The translations under genes were made by a program, and so were the position numbers. Shown here one piece after another: positions 34,998-43,519 of a stretch of DNA of 45,502 bases. The notes beneath the pieces were generated by a model, which saw nothing but the letters and a program-made list of their open reading frames with translations, did not search any database and was not told the origin of the DNA. How positions within the stretch are numbered: the stretch's first letter is position 1; every line of letters starts with the position of its first letter. The DNA is from Krasilnikovozyma curviuscula (taxonomy: Eukaryota > Basidiomycota > Tremellomycetes > Cystofilobasidiales > Mrakiaceae). The stretch is from assembly GCA_014825775.1 (NCBI GenBank), contig MVAQ01000178.1, forward strand, positions 1 through 45,502. Reading direction: 5' to 3'.

Positions 34998-35455
34998 GAT
35001 GATCTAAATCTACCAATGAGATGGAAGGTGTTTCTATGATATATGGAGAGCTGAAATGTGTAACTCCCTTTTTTAAACACAAGTTAAGAGGAAGCTGGTT
35101 AAGCGAACCCTACTGCTGTCCGTTCAGCAGGACAACTTTCATTGCTGGCCAAGCGGTGAAAGAGGGGCGGTGATAGGGTTAACGCGATGATGAGGTCATT
35201 ACAGCTTCCTGCCACTTCAAAACTGGCATGAGTTTTGACGAATCCGAACTACTTGAAAAAATCAAAGATAATTCATCTTATTTGTTTTGTTTCTGAACAA
35301 AATACAAGAAAGATGAGGGAGAGAAGTCGATGTTGGTGTTTAGCTGAATGACAATCTTTCTTTAGGTGCCATCGCCAGAATCGATTCAACCGTAACAAAT
35401 TGTAACATCTCGAAACCAGCCTCCTTCACTACTCGCCCTGAGTTATAGCTATGCT
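34998..35455. other. Intergenic region between the tandem small genes
   Basis: About 460 bases holding the promoter of small gene A and the 3' flank of small gene B (both minus). No open frame, repeat or RNA gene recognised. Confidence 0.4.
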
Positions 35456-36031
35456 TCACATCCCAGCCTGCATCCCAGCTCCAGCACTCTGATTGATCAT
35501 GTTCGTCTGGTTGAATAGATTAAAGTTGTTAACCGTATTCATCATGTTGATGTTGTTGCGCTGCGTACGTCTGTGATGGTGCTGTATATAGAAAAACGAC
35601 GGATGAACCAGAGGGAAAAGAACTGAGTTTTGACAAAAAAAAACATCCCGAAGGGAAGGGGAGGGGAGAGAAAGAGACAAACTTCATCAGGGTATAGATT
35701 ATCATCTTCATCACATAAACTACATCCTCCTCTCATTCTCAACGTTTCCCCACTGCTCTTCTTAGACCATGCTTCCTGAATTGAAGGTTGTGTCCTCATA
35801 TCAACAAGATCTGTCGCAAAGAAGAAAAGTGTTTACAAACGACGTGTATCAATCCATTAGCTTTACTTCGTTGCAAGAGCAGAAAGAAAGACAGGAATAA
35901 AAGCTTCCAAGGGTGCGAGTAGAACAGAGGTGCGTACTCATGTGATTCCTGGGGTATGTATTTCCTCCTGTATGGGAAGTGTACGGCTGATCGTCGATGT
36001 TGAGGGAAGAAGAAGATGGGAAGCAAAGCAT
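35456..36031 (-). CDS. Small unrecognised protein B of a tandem paralogue pair (MxCFPS / RGGC motif)
   Basis: 115 aa from three exons (36031-35938, 35810-35683, 35581-35456). The start is MLCFPSSSSLNIDD with Cys3. The middle reads SGETLRMRGGCSLCDEDDNL (RMRGGC at 56-61, Cys64-Asp65), then YPDE ending exon 2 at residue 74. The last exon opens HHHRRTQRNNINMMN, a basic start that gives way to an Asn/Met-rich end (NFNLFNQTNMINQS, GAGMQAGM). Coding length up to the second intron is 222 nt in both this gene and small gene A, although the first exon differs by 3 nt. Intron phases and the GTTTGT second donor are shared, so the two are duplicates that diverged mainly in linkers and tails. It is transcribed away from the dephospho-CoA kinase gene across a 630-bp divergent region. 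Function unknown. Confidence 0.72.
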
Positions 36032-36660
36032 ATTGGAATGTTTGTTGGTGACACTACAGAATAGGGTCACAGCTATTGGATTGGAAAATGGTGAGAAAGA
36101 TGCAGCACTCTTCAGAAGGATCTCCTGTTTTACTGAGCCAAAGCGAGCGATTGAGCTGGGATAAAGAAGGATTAAGAACCAGTATCACTCTTTGGAAGCT
36201 GAATGTATTTGAGTCGACAATTGACAAGATTCCAGGGAAACAGAGATTGTGTTTGGAGATGACAAAAAATTGCAGTGCTAGCTAAAAGCAGATGAACCGA
36301 TAGGAGATCGGCAGGATTTGAGTGTTACAAGGTGATACTCGCCACCTCAAATCATTCTCATAGGTGAGACGAGTAAGAGATGAGATTTGCAAGGAGGAGA
36401 TAGGAAATACGCATCCAAAGGGAAGTCAGCATAATGATAATTCACCAGCACTGAAAATTGACAGCGTCCTGGTTGCTTGCAAGCGATGTTCCAGCTCCTC
36501 GTCCCCAACCAACTTTCAGCACCATCATTTTTCAATATTTTTCCTCAGTCAAGCAGAGAAATTTCCTATTACTTGTGGCTACCTGTGACGACTCTAGATA
36601 CGGCGAGAACAGGGCTGGAAATTAAGGGTGTGGTGTTAAGAGCAAGGGAAGAGGGTAGAC
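36032..36660. other. Divergent promoter region, small gene B and dephospho-CoA kinase
   Basis: About 630 bases between two head-to-head starts. Plus and minus open frames (36076-36285, 36364-36671, 36535-36347) overlap each other and show no product. It presumably carries both promoters. Confidence 0.4.
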
Positions 36661-37771
36661 ATGCTAGGTAAGTAGTGTTTCAGCTGCTTCACTAGTTTCG
36701 TGTTCTACCTCTGATTTGAAAGCTGAACAGATCATCTCCTTTCAATTTTCACTACCTTCGGGGTCTCATTTCGTAGTCGTGGGTTTAACTGGAGGAATCG
36801 CCTCTGGGAAATCGACAGTATCGAAAATCCTTTCGTCTCCACCGTATAACATCCCGATCCTCGATGCAGATCTGCTGGCGAGGGAAGCTATTGAACCGGG
36901 TAGTAAAGGCTTCGAGGATGTTGTTAAGGTGAGCAAGGTTGTAATTGCTGATTTCATTCAGGCAGACACTCGAGATAGGTTAACCAGAGAAAGTTAACAT
37001 TTCTAACACTGAGCCTGCGTCTCCTGTCTTCAACAGAGCTTCGGCCCCACAGTACTCTCTTCAAATGGTGAAATAGACAGAGCAACCCTCGGCGAAATCA
37101 TCTTCAACTCCCCACCACATCGCAAGATCCTCAACGGCATCGTGCATCCGTACGTACGCCAGCAGCTGCTGAAGGGCGTCCTGAAATGCTGGCTTCAGGG
37201 GAAATGGATCGTGGTGCTCGATATCCCGTTACTGGTGGAAACGGGGCTGTGGAAAATGGTTGGAAGCGTCGTCGTCGTTTATGTGTGAGGTTTTCCCCCT
37301 CTCTTGCCTCTCCCCTTTGATTCCTTTTACTGAATTTTCACCCTTTTCAAACTCAGATCTGAACAAATTCAGCTAAATAGACTTCTCTCCCGACCGCCGA
37401 TACATCCATCCCCGCAGTTGACGCTCAAAGACGCCCAGTCACGTATTGCCTCCCAAGCGCCCCTTATGTCCAAGCTTCCTTACGCGACACACATCCTCGA
37501 CAACTCTGGCTCCCCACAAGACCTCTCGGTATCCATCAATTCGCTGTACAAGAAGTGGCAGAAGGATCGTCGCGGTTGGTGGTTGAGCTGGCTCATCCCT
37601 CTCATCGGCGTCTTCTGGGCTGTGTGGTATCTCGCGGGAAACTGGAGGAAGGTACGGGGTAGGTTAAATGGAATGGAGAGGAGGAGAGGTAGAGGAGAAG
37701 CTGGTAGTAGCGCAGCGAGAGCTGACGCGGAGACAATCGAGTTGAGGGTGATGGACACAAGGGAAAGTTAA
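36661..37771 (+). CDS. CAB5: Dephospho-CoA kinase (CoA synthesis, last step) with C-terminal membrane segment
   Basis: 273 aa from four exons: 36661-36667, 36777-36928, 37037-37284, 37357-37771. The first exon holds only ATG CTA G; joining it gives the canonical start [20 protein letters not shown] with P-loop Gly8-Thr16. [15 protein letters not shown] is the conserved substrate/acceptor block (DADL-AR). [13 protein letters not shown] and [14 protein letters not shown] are the CoA-domain and Walker B-like DIPLL-E motifs, and [12 protein letters not shown] is the lid. The enzyme phosphorylates the 3'-OH of dephospho-CoA with ATP. After the enzyme fold a strong hydrophobic helix (about 210-230, [21 protein letters not shown]) and a basic tail follow, so the enzyme is probably tethered to a membrane. 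Eukaryotic CoaE homologues such as human DCAKD also carry a C-terminal hydrophobic part. Confidence 0.96.
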
Positions 37772-38079
37772 CGATTTTCGCCAGGCTATACCTCTTGAAG
37801 GTCGCTTGTTTCTGTTGAATATAATGTTGTATGAAGACTTATTGAAATTTATATCTAAAAAGAGACACTCGTCCCACACCACGCTCCGTTCGGTCCAGGT
37901 TGTTTTTGTCGAGAACCCTTTGTTCTCGTGACTTGGTGACGACGTTGCACGTCGCAAACGAAGGGGAGCCAGACCATTATCACAAATGCAAGTGTTTGCG
38001 ATTGTGATGATTATAAAAAGAATTCTTGCAACAAACAAGATCGAGTTTACAAGGTGTTCAAATACACTCAAACTATTGA
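37772..38079. other. Convergent 3' region
   Basis: About 310 bases between the stops of the dephospho-CoA kinase (plus) and BAG-domain (minus) genes. AT-rich and probably both 3' UTRs; nothing else seen. Confidence 0.4.
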
Positions 38080-39752
38080 CTAAAAGGATCTATTGTTAAC
38101 TGCCTCGAACCCATCCTCTTTGATCGTGACTTTATCCCCAAAGACATACTCAACGTCGCTGTCTTCCTCCTCTTCATCCTTGACTGAGGCCGGTCGCGCG
38201 AGGGAGTGAGAAGGCGATCGGGATGTAAAGGATGTGCCAGAGACTGGCACCTCTCCAAAGGCAGGGGCGGAAGGTGCGGGGAGGGATCCTCCATCGATAA
38301 CAGATTCGGCCACTTCAATTGGTGGAGTTGGTGGTGCTTGAGAAACAACAGGTGTGGAGGTTGTGTCTCCTTCCTCGGGTTCGGAGGTGATCGGAATCGA
38401 CACTGACGCAGGGGCTGGAACTGAAGCCAGTTTAGCGGTAGGGACAACGACGGGAACAACAGACCCAACGACCTCAACTGAAGCAGGTGCAGATGCTGGA
38501 GACGAAACCTTCTGAGCCCATTTCAACTTCTCCCACACGTCCTTTTTCCTGGCTTCGAGCAATTCCAGCGTTTCCTCGACTTTCTTCACAAAATTCTTCC
38601 TCAGCCTGCGGACCTCATCAATACCGTTCGACTCGACCGAATCCGCATCCGTGAGAAGCGAGGTGAGAGCTGCTTCGTATGTGTGGAAAGACGCATTGGT
38701 GTGATTAAACGTTAAAGCTGGAACTTCGCGCTCAGACGAAGAGGCAGCGGAGGTAAATTCGAGCATGTCCGGGAAGGCAAATTCCGCTATGAGCTTGTGT
38801 AAACGCGCCTCGAGTGCTGCGATCTGGAAGGCGGGAGAGTCTGCTGGCTTGGACGCTGCTGGTGGATAGGCAAATATGGGTTGCGTCTGCATGAAGGGAG
38901 GTGAAGGTGTTGAGATCTTTGAACGCCGAACAAAGTAGAAAGCTTCAGGGTCCCGTTGTTGTTGCTGTTGACAAACTTCAATAGCGCGCTGGAGAAACAA
39001 AGCGGCGCATTGGTCAATTGCAAGTCTGGATAACGAAACTTAGAGAAAAAAGACTAACATCCTTAGTGACTTCAGCCTTAATCAAGGCTCTTCTCTTCTT
39101 TTTTCTTTCGACTTCCTCAGCCTTTCGCTTGTGCTCAATTACCGTCTCTACATACGCCAAGTACTCATCGTGCAGCCTTGCCTTTATTAGAGAAGCCTCT
39201 CTAGCATGCTGAGTTTCGAGTTGCTGCTGACGAAGTTGAGCTTCAAAAGCTTCTCTCTGGCGCTGAGCTTTAAGTAGTTGTTGCTCCTGTTGGTGGTAGG
39301 CGTGTTGACGCTGTCGGCGTTGAGCAGCTTGAGATTGTCGCCACGATGGTTGACGAGCGAAGGGGCTTAGTGGTTTGTGCAAATTGAACGCTGCCCACAC
39401 GGACGAAAGTAAAGACTAAGCGAGGCTGAAGCTGGCGCGAGGGCTACAAGACCTTGAGAGACTCACCATTTAACTGTTCTTCTACTTCTTCTACCTCTGA
39501 ACCTTCTTCGTCAACTAACTGATCCATGATTTTTCCAAAGCTCTTTAACAGCGCAGCTTTACCAGTGATCTTCCTCTGCTTTTTGCGTTCAGAAGCAGCG
39601 AGCTTACTGAAATACTGACGTTCCAATTCATTACGAGCTAGCTGAGCACTGAGAGCGCTGGTTGGTGGGACTTGATGGAAAAGCGAATGTCTATTAGAAT
39701 GGTGCTGGTGGTGCGAGTACGAGGAGGGGTGGGAGGGATAGAGGGAAAACAT
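38080..39752 (-). CDS. BAG-domain Hsp70 co-chaperone
   Basis: 508 aa from three exons: 39752-39467, 39390-39059, 38988-38080. His/Ser-rich N-terminus. A long Gln/Arg/Glu-rich coiled coil follows (about residues 100-205, for example QQEQQLLKAQRQREAFEAQL), then a Pro-rich linker. The BAG domain (about 308-352: EAALTSLLTDADSVESNGID, followed by EVRRLRKNFVKKVEETLELL) shows the family pattern of Leu-rich helix, short turn with Asp/Ser/Gly and basic R-x-x-R-K helix that contacts the Hsp70 ATPase lobe and releases nucleotide. A Ser/Pro/Val-rich tail ends in an acidic patch (DEEEEDSDVEYVFGD) and NNRSF. It likely acts as a nucleotide-exchange factor with Hsp70 in the cytosol or nucleus. No ubiquitin-like domain is present, unlike BAG1. 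The coiled coil could bring oligomerisation or binding to a partner. Confidence 0.85.
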
Positions 39753-40427
39753 GGTCGTGTTATTAGTTTAGATTGGACGAGTTGAAGTGGATAGACTAAT
39801 GAAGTTCAAAAGTTAACCTCATGCCTTCAGCAGAACGCTTTATATATGAGTCTTTTCGGGCAGGACTGCTGATTCATTTTCGCAGACGTGGAGATCGGCT
39901 TCGACTATCTTATCGAAAGTCGTCGCACGGCGTAGAAGGTGCTCGAACGTCAACTTCAAATGCAGCCTTTGAGGAAAGATCGCTCAGCGAAGTTGAGAGA
40001 ACTTGGGATAAAAACGACAGTGAATGGGGTACAGAAGCAGTTGGGAGTGGAGTATTGTAATGGAGGGAAGAAAGAGGCGGTCTTCATTGTCGAGAGAACA
40101 GCGCAAAGGTGGCAAGTTTGGTGCAGAAGATGTCACATTCAGCCTTTCCGGTCTACGAATTTCGTTCTTTGACTATATCTCTTTCATAGTTTGAAGGGGC
40201 AGAAAAAAAAATAGCGAGATCGATATGGACAATTAGCAATACAGATGCCTGCTTGAGGTGAGCAGAGAGGGTGGAGAGGCGATGAGAGAAACTAGAGTAC
40301 AAGAAGAATCCAAGAACACGGTACTGCGAACATAAGAAAGGAAAAAAAAATACGAAAGGGGAAAAAGAAGTTAACCTCAAACCACGTCACCATCTCCTCG
40401 CACACCACCACCTGATTGTGCTCGCAC
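39753..40427. other. Upstream region of the BAG-domain gene and 3' flank of the bZIP gene
   Basis: Apart from the TATA element, plus-strand frames (39821-40060, 39939-40172) and one minus frame (40380-40153) are open but unremarkable. A-rich runs near 40200 and 40340 are probably 3' UTR of the bZIP gene on the minus strand. Confidence 0.4.
39839..39846 (-). promoter_or_regulatory. TATA box of the BAG-domain gene
   Basis: TATATAAA on the minus strand, about 90 bases upstream of the BAG-gene start codon, a plausible core-promoter distance once a short leader is allowed. A clear TATA element fits an inducible gene. I did not find a convincing heat-shock element next to it. Confidence 0.5.
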
Positions 40428-42828
40428 TCAAGCCTTCTCGCATTTGAACATCTTGGCTAATCCACCAGTCATCTGTGAGCTGGTAGGGCATCCGAATCTC
40501 GTCTTGAAGCGGTGACAGGCAAGTCCCTCCTTGATCGAGCTGGCAGTCGGTGTGTTGGTTGTAGCAGCCGCACCAATATCCAAACCTTTCATGGCTCTTT
40601 CCAGCGCCTCGTCGCTCGTCTCCTTGGCTGTTTTGGTCGGTGCTGGAGTATTGGGAACTACTTGAACCGTCGCTTTTCCGGACATGACCAAAGCAATCTT
40701 GTCGGCGTCGAACTGTGGTACTTTGGGTGCTGGTTGTTGTGGAGTGATCGGAGATGGAGAAGCAGCAAACGCCTGCATGAATGCCGATGAGAGTTTGTGT
40801 GAGATGGTTTCCGTAGCGACGGTCGCAAGGAAGACGAGGTGTTCGTTGTCCTTTGCTGCCGAGGACGGGGAAGAGGATGATGGGATCGACTGGGAGAAAG
40901 ACGACGACGGTGTGAGTTTGCCCATTTCAAACGGCGACGCTGGCGACTGGAAGAAGAGGGGTTTGAGCGCAGACGACAGGTTTGGATTCTTGGCCTTCTC
41001 GTGTTGGTATGCTGCTTCTCGAGCCAACTTGGTCCACAGTTCCGTTCGATATGACTCGATAGTTTCAGATCGCATGTCAAAGGGATGGGTGTCCGTGAAG
41101 TGTTGGAAGGAGCCTTTGAGGTAAGCCGGTGCCTGGGATGATGAAGGGGATGGAGGGTAAGATGGTGAGCCGTTAAGTAGTGGGTTCATGTTAAGTTGAG
41201 AGGATGGTTTGAATGATGGGAAGACAAGATCTGGGACAGTGACCGAGTGGACAGAAGTTGTGTTGTTACCAAAGACGGAGCCTTGCTGAGCCCAGAACGA
41301 AGCCGCTGATGCAGAGAGCTCGCGGTTCCTCTCGTCGCTCGAAGAGGAAGCTGATGATGACGACGCGGCGGCGTTCTCGAAAACAGAGGATGGCGTTTGA
41401 GCGAAGATAGCAGATGGGTTAACGGCGTTGGTAGTTGGTGGTACATCGAAGGTAGAGGAGCGAGATTGTTGAACAAAGGCTTTCTTGAGTGCTTCAACTT
41501 CACGTCTGTTTGGAAGAAATTCAAGAACAGATGTTAGCTGAAACTGGACATTTGAAGCTTCAACCACAAAAATTCACAATGGGAAATGACTCACCTCAGC
41601 TCCAAGTTTTCTTTTCTTCGATCACCCAACTCATCCCTAATTGCACCTATGACCCTATCCCTCTCACTGATACAACCCTCAAGCTGGGTTACATACTCTT
41701 TTCTTCTGACACGGAAGTTCCGCGCCGAAATTTTGTTTCGAAGCTGACGTTTCTCTTTAGACGAGAGCGCACGGTATTCCTCAGGCTGAAAAAAAAAAAA
41801 AAGGAAAAAAGAACAAGAGTCAGCAACGAGCCCAGCAAGAGATGATAAACAGATACAACTTACAGAAGGTCTCCATTCATCACCTTCACCCCTCTCAACG
41901 CCGTCTGGGACAACGACTGAGCTCAAGGTGTGCCCACCACCACCACCACCTCCTCCTTTGGGTTTACCAGCATTCAAGCCCAATCCATTGGTACCAAATC
42001 CAAACGGCTTTTCGAGTGTGGGAAATTGCGATGCGATGGGAGGGAAGAGCGAGTTATACTCGTCGTCGTCGTCGTCGAACTCTTCCGACTTCATTTCTAC
42101 CGGGCGCTCGGGGATGGACGAGAGCGTATTAGTGTATGTTGTGGTGGAGGCAGAAGAAGAGGAGGTTGTTGGGGCAGTGAACTCTTCGTCGGTTCCAAGA
42201 GTTCCATACTGGGCGTTGTATGACGAGAGGGAGTCGAGGAGAGATGTCAAAGTTGGATCCAGCTCGGAGGGTGTACCAGTCGTGAGTGCTACTTGTTGAG
42301 ACGATGAACCAGAGGAGGATTCAACCACGTCGGTGTAAATGTTAAACGTTGGCTCTTCGAGTCCTTCGAAGGAGAATTCTGGCGAGACGGAAGCGTTGAC
42401 ATGTTCGCCTCCGTGTGACGAAGGTGAGGAGAAAAAAGGCGACAGGCTATCACCTCCTTCTGAATGGGAGTTTGTTCTGGAACCACTAGCAGTTGGTGAA
42501 AACTGAGAGATAGGAGTAGGTGGGTTCAAACCCTAAAAAATAAAAGAAAAGAAATAGGTGAAACATAATGACGGTCAGCACAGACCGAGGTCGGGGCGTG
42601 TGAAGCGAGACTTTTCCTGCTGCCTCAATGGACAAATGGAGAGATAGAAAAAGCACTGACAGAGAAGTTGAGGAAGTCGAATTCGTTGCTGTCCTTGGTC
42701 GGGTTGAACATCATGAGGGACGAACTGCTGTTCGTGTTGTCGTTGTCGGCACCCGCGATTTCAGGAGGGGTGGCACGGCCAGGGACAAAGGGAGTTTGGA
42801 AGGACTCCAACCAGGATGGAGAGAACAT
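40428..42828 (-). CDS. bZIP transcription factor
   Basis: 701 aa from four exons: 42828-42661, 42532-41864, 41785-41595, 41505-40428; phases agree. The bZIP lies at about 290-345: basic region KRQLRNKISARNFRVRRKEY, with the DNA-reading run Asn296 to Arg304 (N-K-I-S-A-R-N-F-R), then heptad leucines or hydrophobics in QLEGCISERDRVIGAIRDEL. The remainder is Ser/Pro/Asn/Thr-rich with a Gly run (about 250) and an acidic EEFDDDDDEYNSLFPP patch that may activate. The extreme C-terminus has a conserved-looking Cys/basic piece CHRFKTRFGCPTSSQMTGG ending MFKCEKA. The basic region resembles a group of fungal factors with RNKISARNFR/RRKEY. I do not assign a target set; stress or morphogenesis control is only inferred. 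The ATG MFSPSWLESF is chosen as it starts the best-conserved reading. Confidence 0.92.
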
Positions 42829-43519
42829 TTCGAACCAGAGTTTGAATGAGATTTGAGCGCGAGGTGCTAATACATTAAAAGGGGGAAAAAAGTTCAAAGG
42901 CGAAACCAAGTCAACCGAGTTAACCAAGTCAGCCAAAAACGAAGAGGGCAGATAAGATAGAAGAAGATCTGTAGGTCGAGGTACGAACCTAGAGGCTGCT
43001 CAATGAAATTCAGTCTTTCTCAAATAGAGAAGATGAATGTTGGTGAGATCTGAAGGTGAAAAGGCGAAAGAAAAATTCAGTGAGTGGGTTCCAACGCTGC
43101 AACCCTCGAGGCCGAGGCGAGACACACCTATTGAACCCCTGGTGGATGCAACTTGATCTGTTGTGCGAAGTTGTTGGGACTGAAGATGAAATTGGGATTC
43201 GTTTGGTTACTGTAGATAGGGTTAGGAGGGAGCAGAGGAGTTGACCTCTTGCTTACCAAAGACATCAACGTGCCGGCGAGGACGCTGCGTGAGCGCGCGG
43301 CCATGGGTAGCGGAACACCTCGTCGCCGCCGCCGCCTCTCGAAGCTTCTTTCTATCGGATAGCAAGGCGAAAACTTTGATCGCATATGAAGCTGGACTAC
43401 CAAAAAGGATTATGTAGAAAGGCAAGGAGGAGATATCGTGCTATATGTTCCTGGGACAACCGCCACTTTATATGTAAACCGATCGTTGAAGGCCACCCTG
43501 GTGACCCTGTAGGTTCCTC
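42829..43519. other. bZIP upstream region and S9 peptidase 3' flank
   Basis: Holds the candidate uORF listed separately and GC-rich patches near 43270-43350. Minus frames such as 43425-43222 start with TTG and show no motif. The last about 100 bases are 3' flank of the peptidase gene. Confidence 0.4.
43128..43304 (-). other. Upstream ORF in the probable leader of the bZIP gene
   Basis: A 58-residue ATG-initiated ORF (MAARSRSVLAGTLMSLVSKR, ending PPGVQ) lies 475 bases upstream of the bZIP start on the same strand. It carries its own splice-like GTAAGC donor at about 43255. Further GT/AG pairs downstream (GTTCGT near 42989, CTTCAG acceptor near 43052, TATTAG near 42868) suggest that the leader is spliced. 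If part of the mRNA, it could throttle bZIP translation as uORFs do for other fungal bZIPs. A tiny separate gene is the alternative; no family is recognised. Confidence 0.35.

Noticed and set aside
34570..35760. RLRGG / RMRGG as a ubiquitin-like C-terminus in the small proteins
   Set aside because: No ubiquitin fold precedes it, the proteins are short and Ser-rich, and Gly-Gly is followed by Cys and 40-50 more residues. The likeness is only five residues.
40684..41124. 146-codon plus frame inside the bZIP gene
   Set aside because: It is antisense to the long Ser-rich bZIP exon 4, whose codon bias keeps the opposite frame open.
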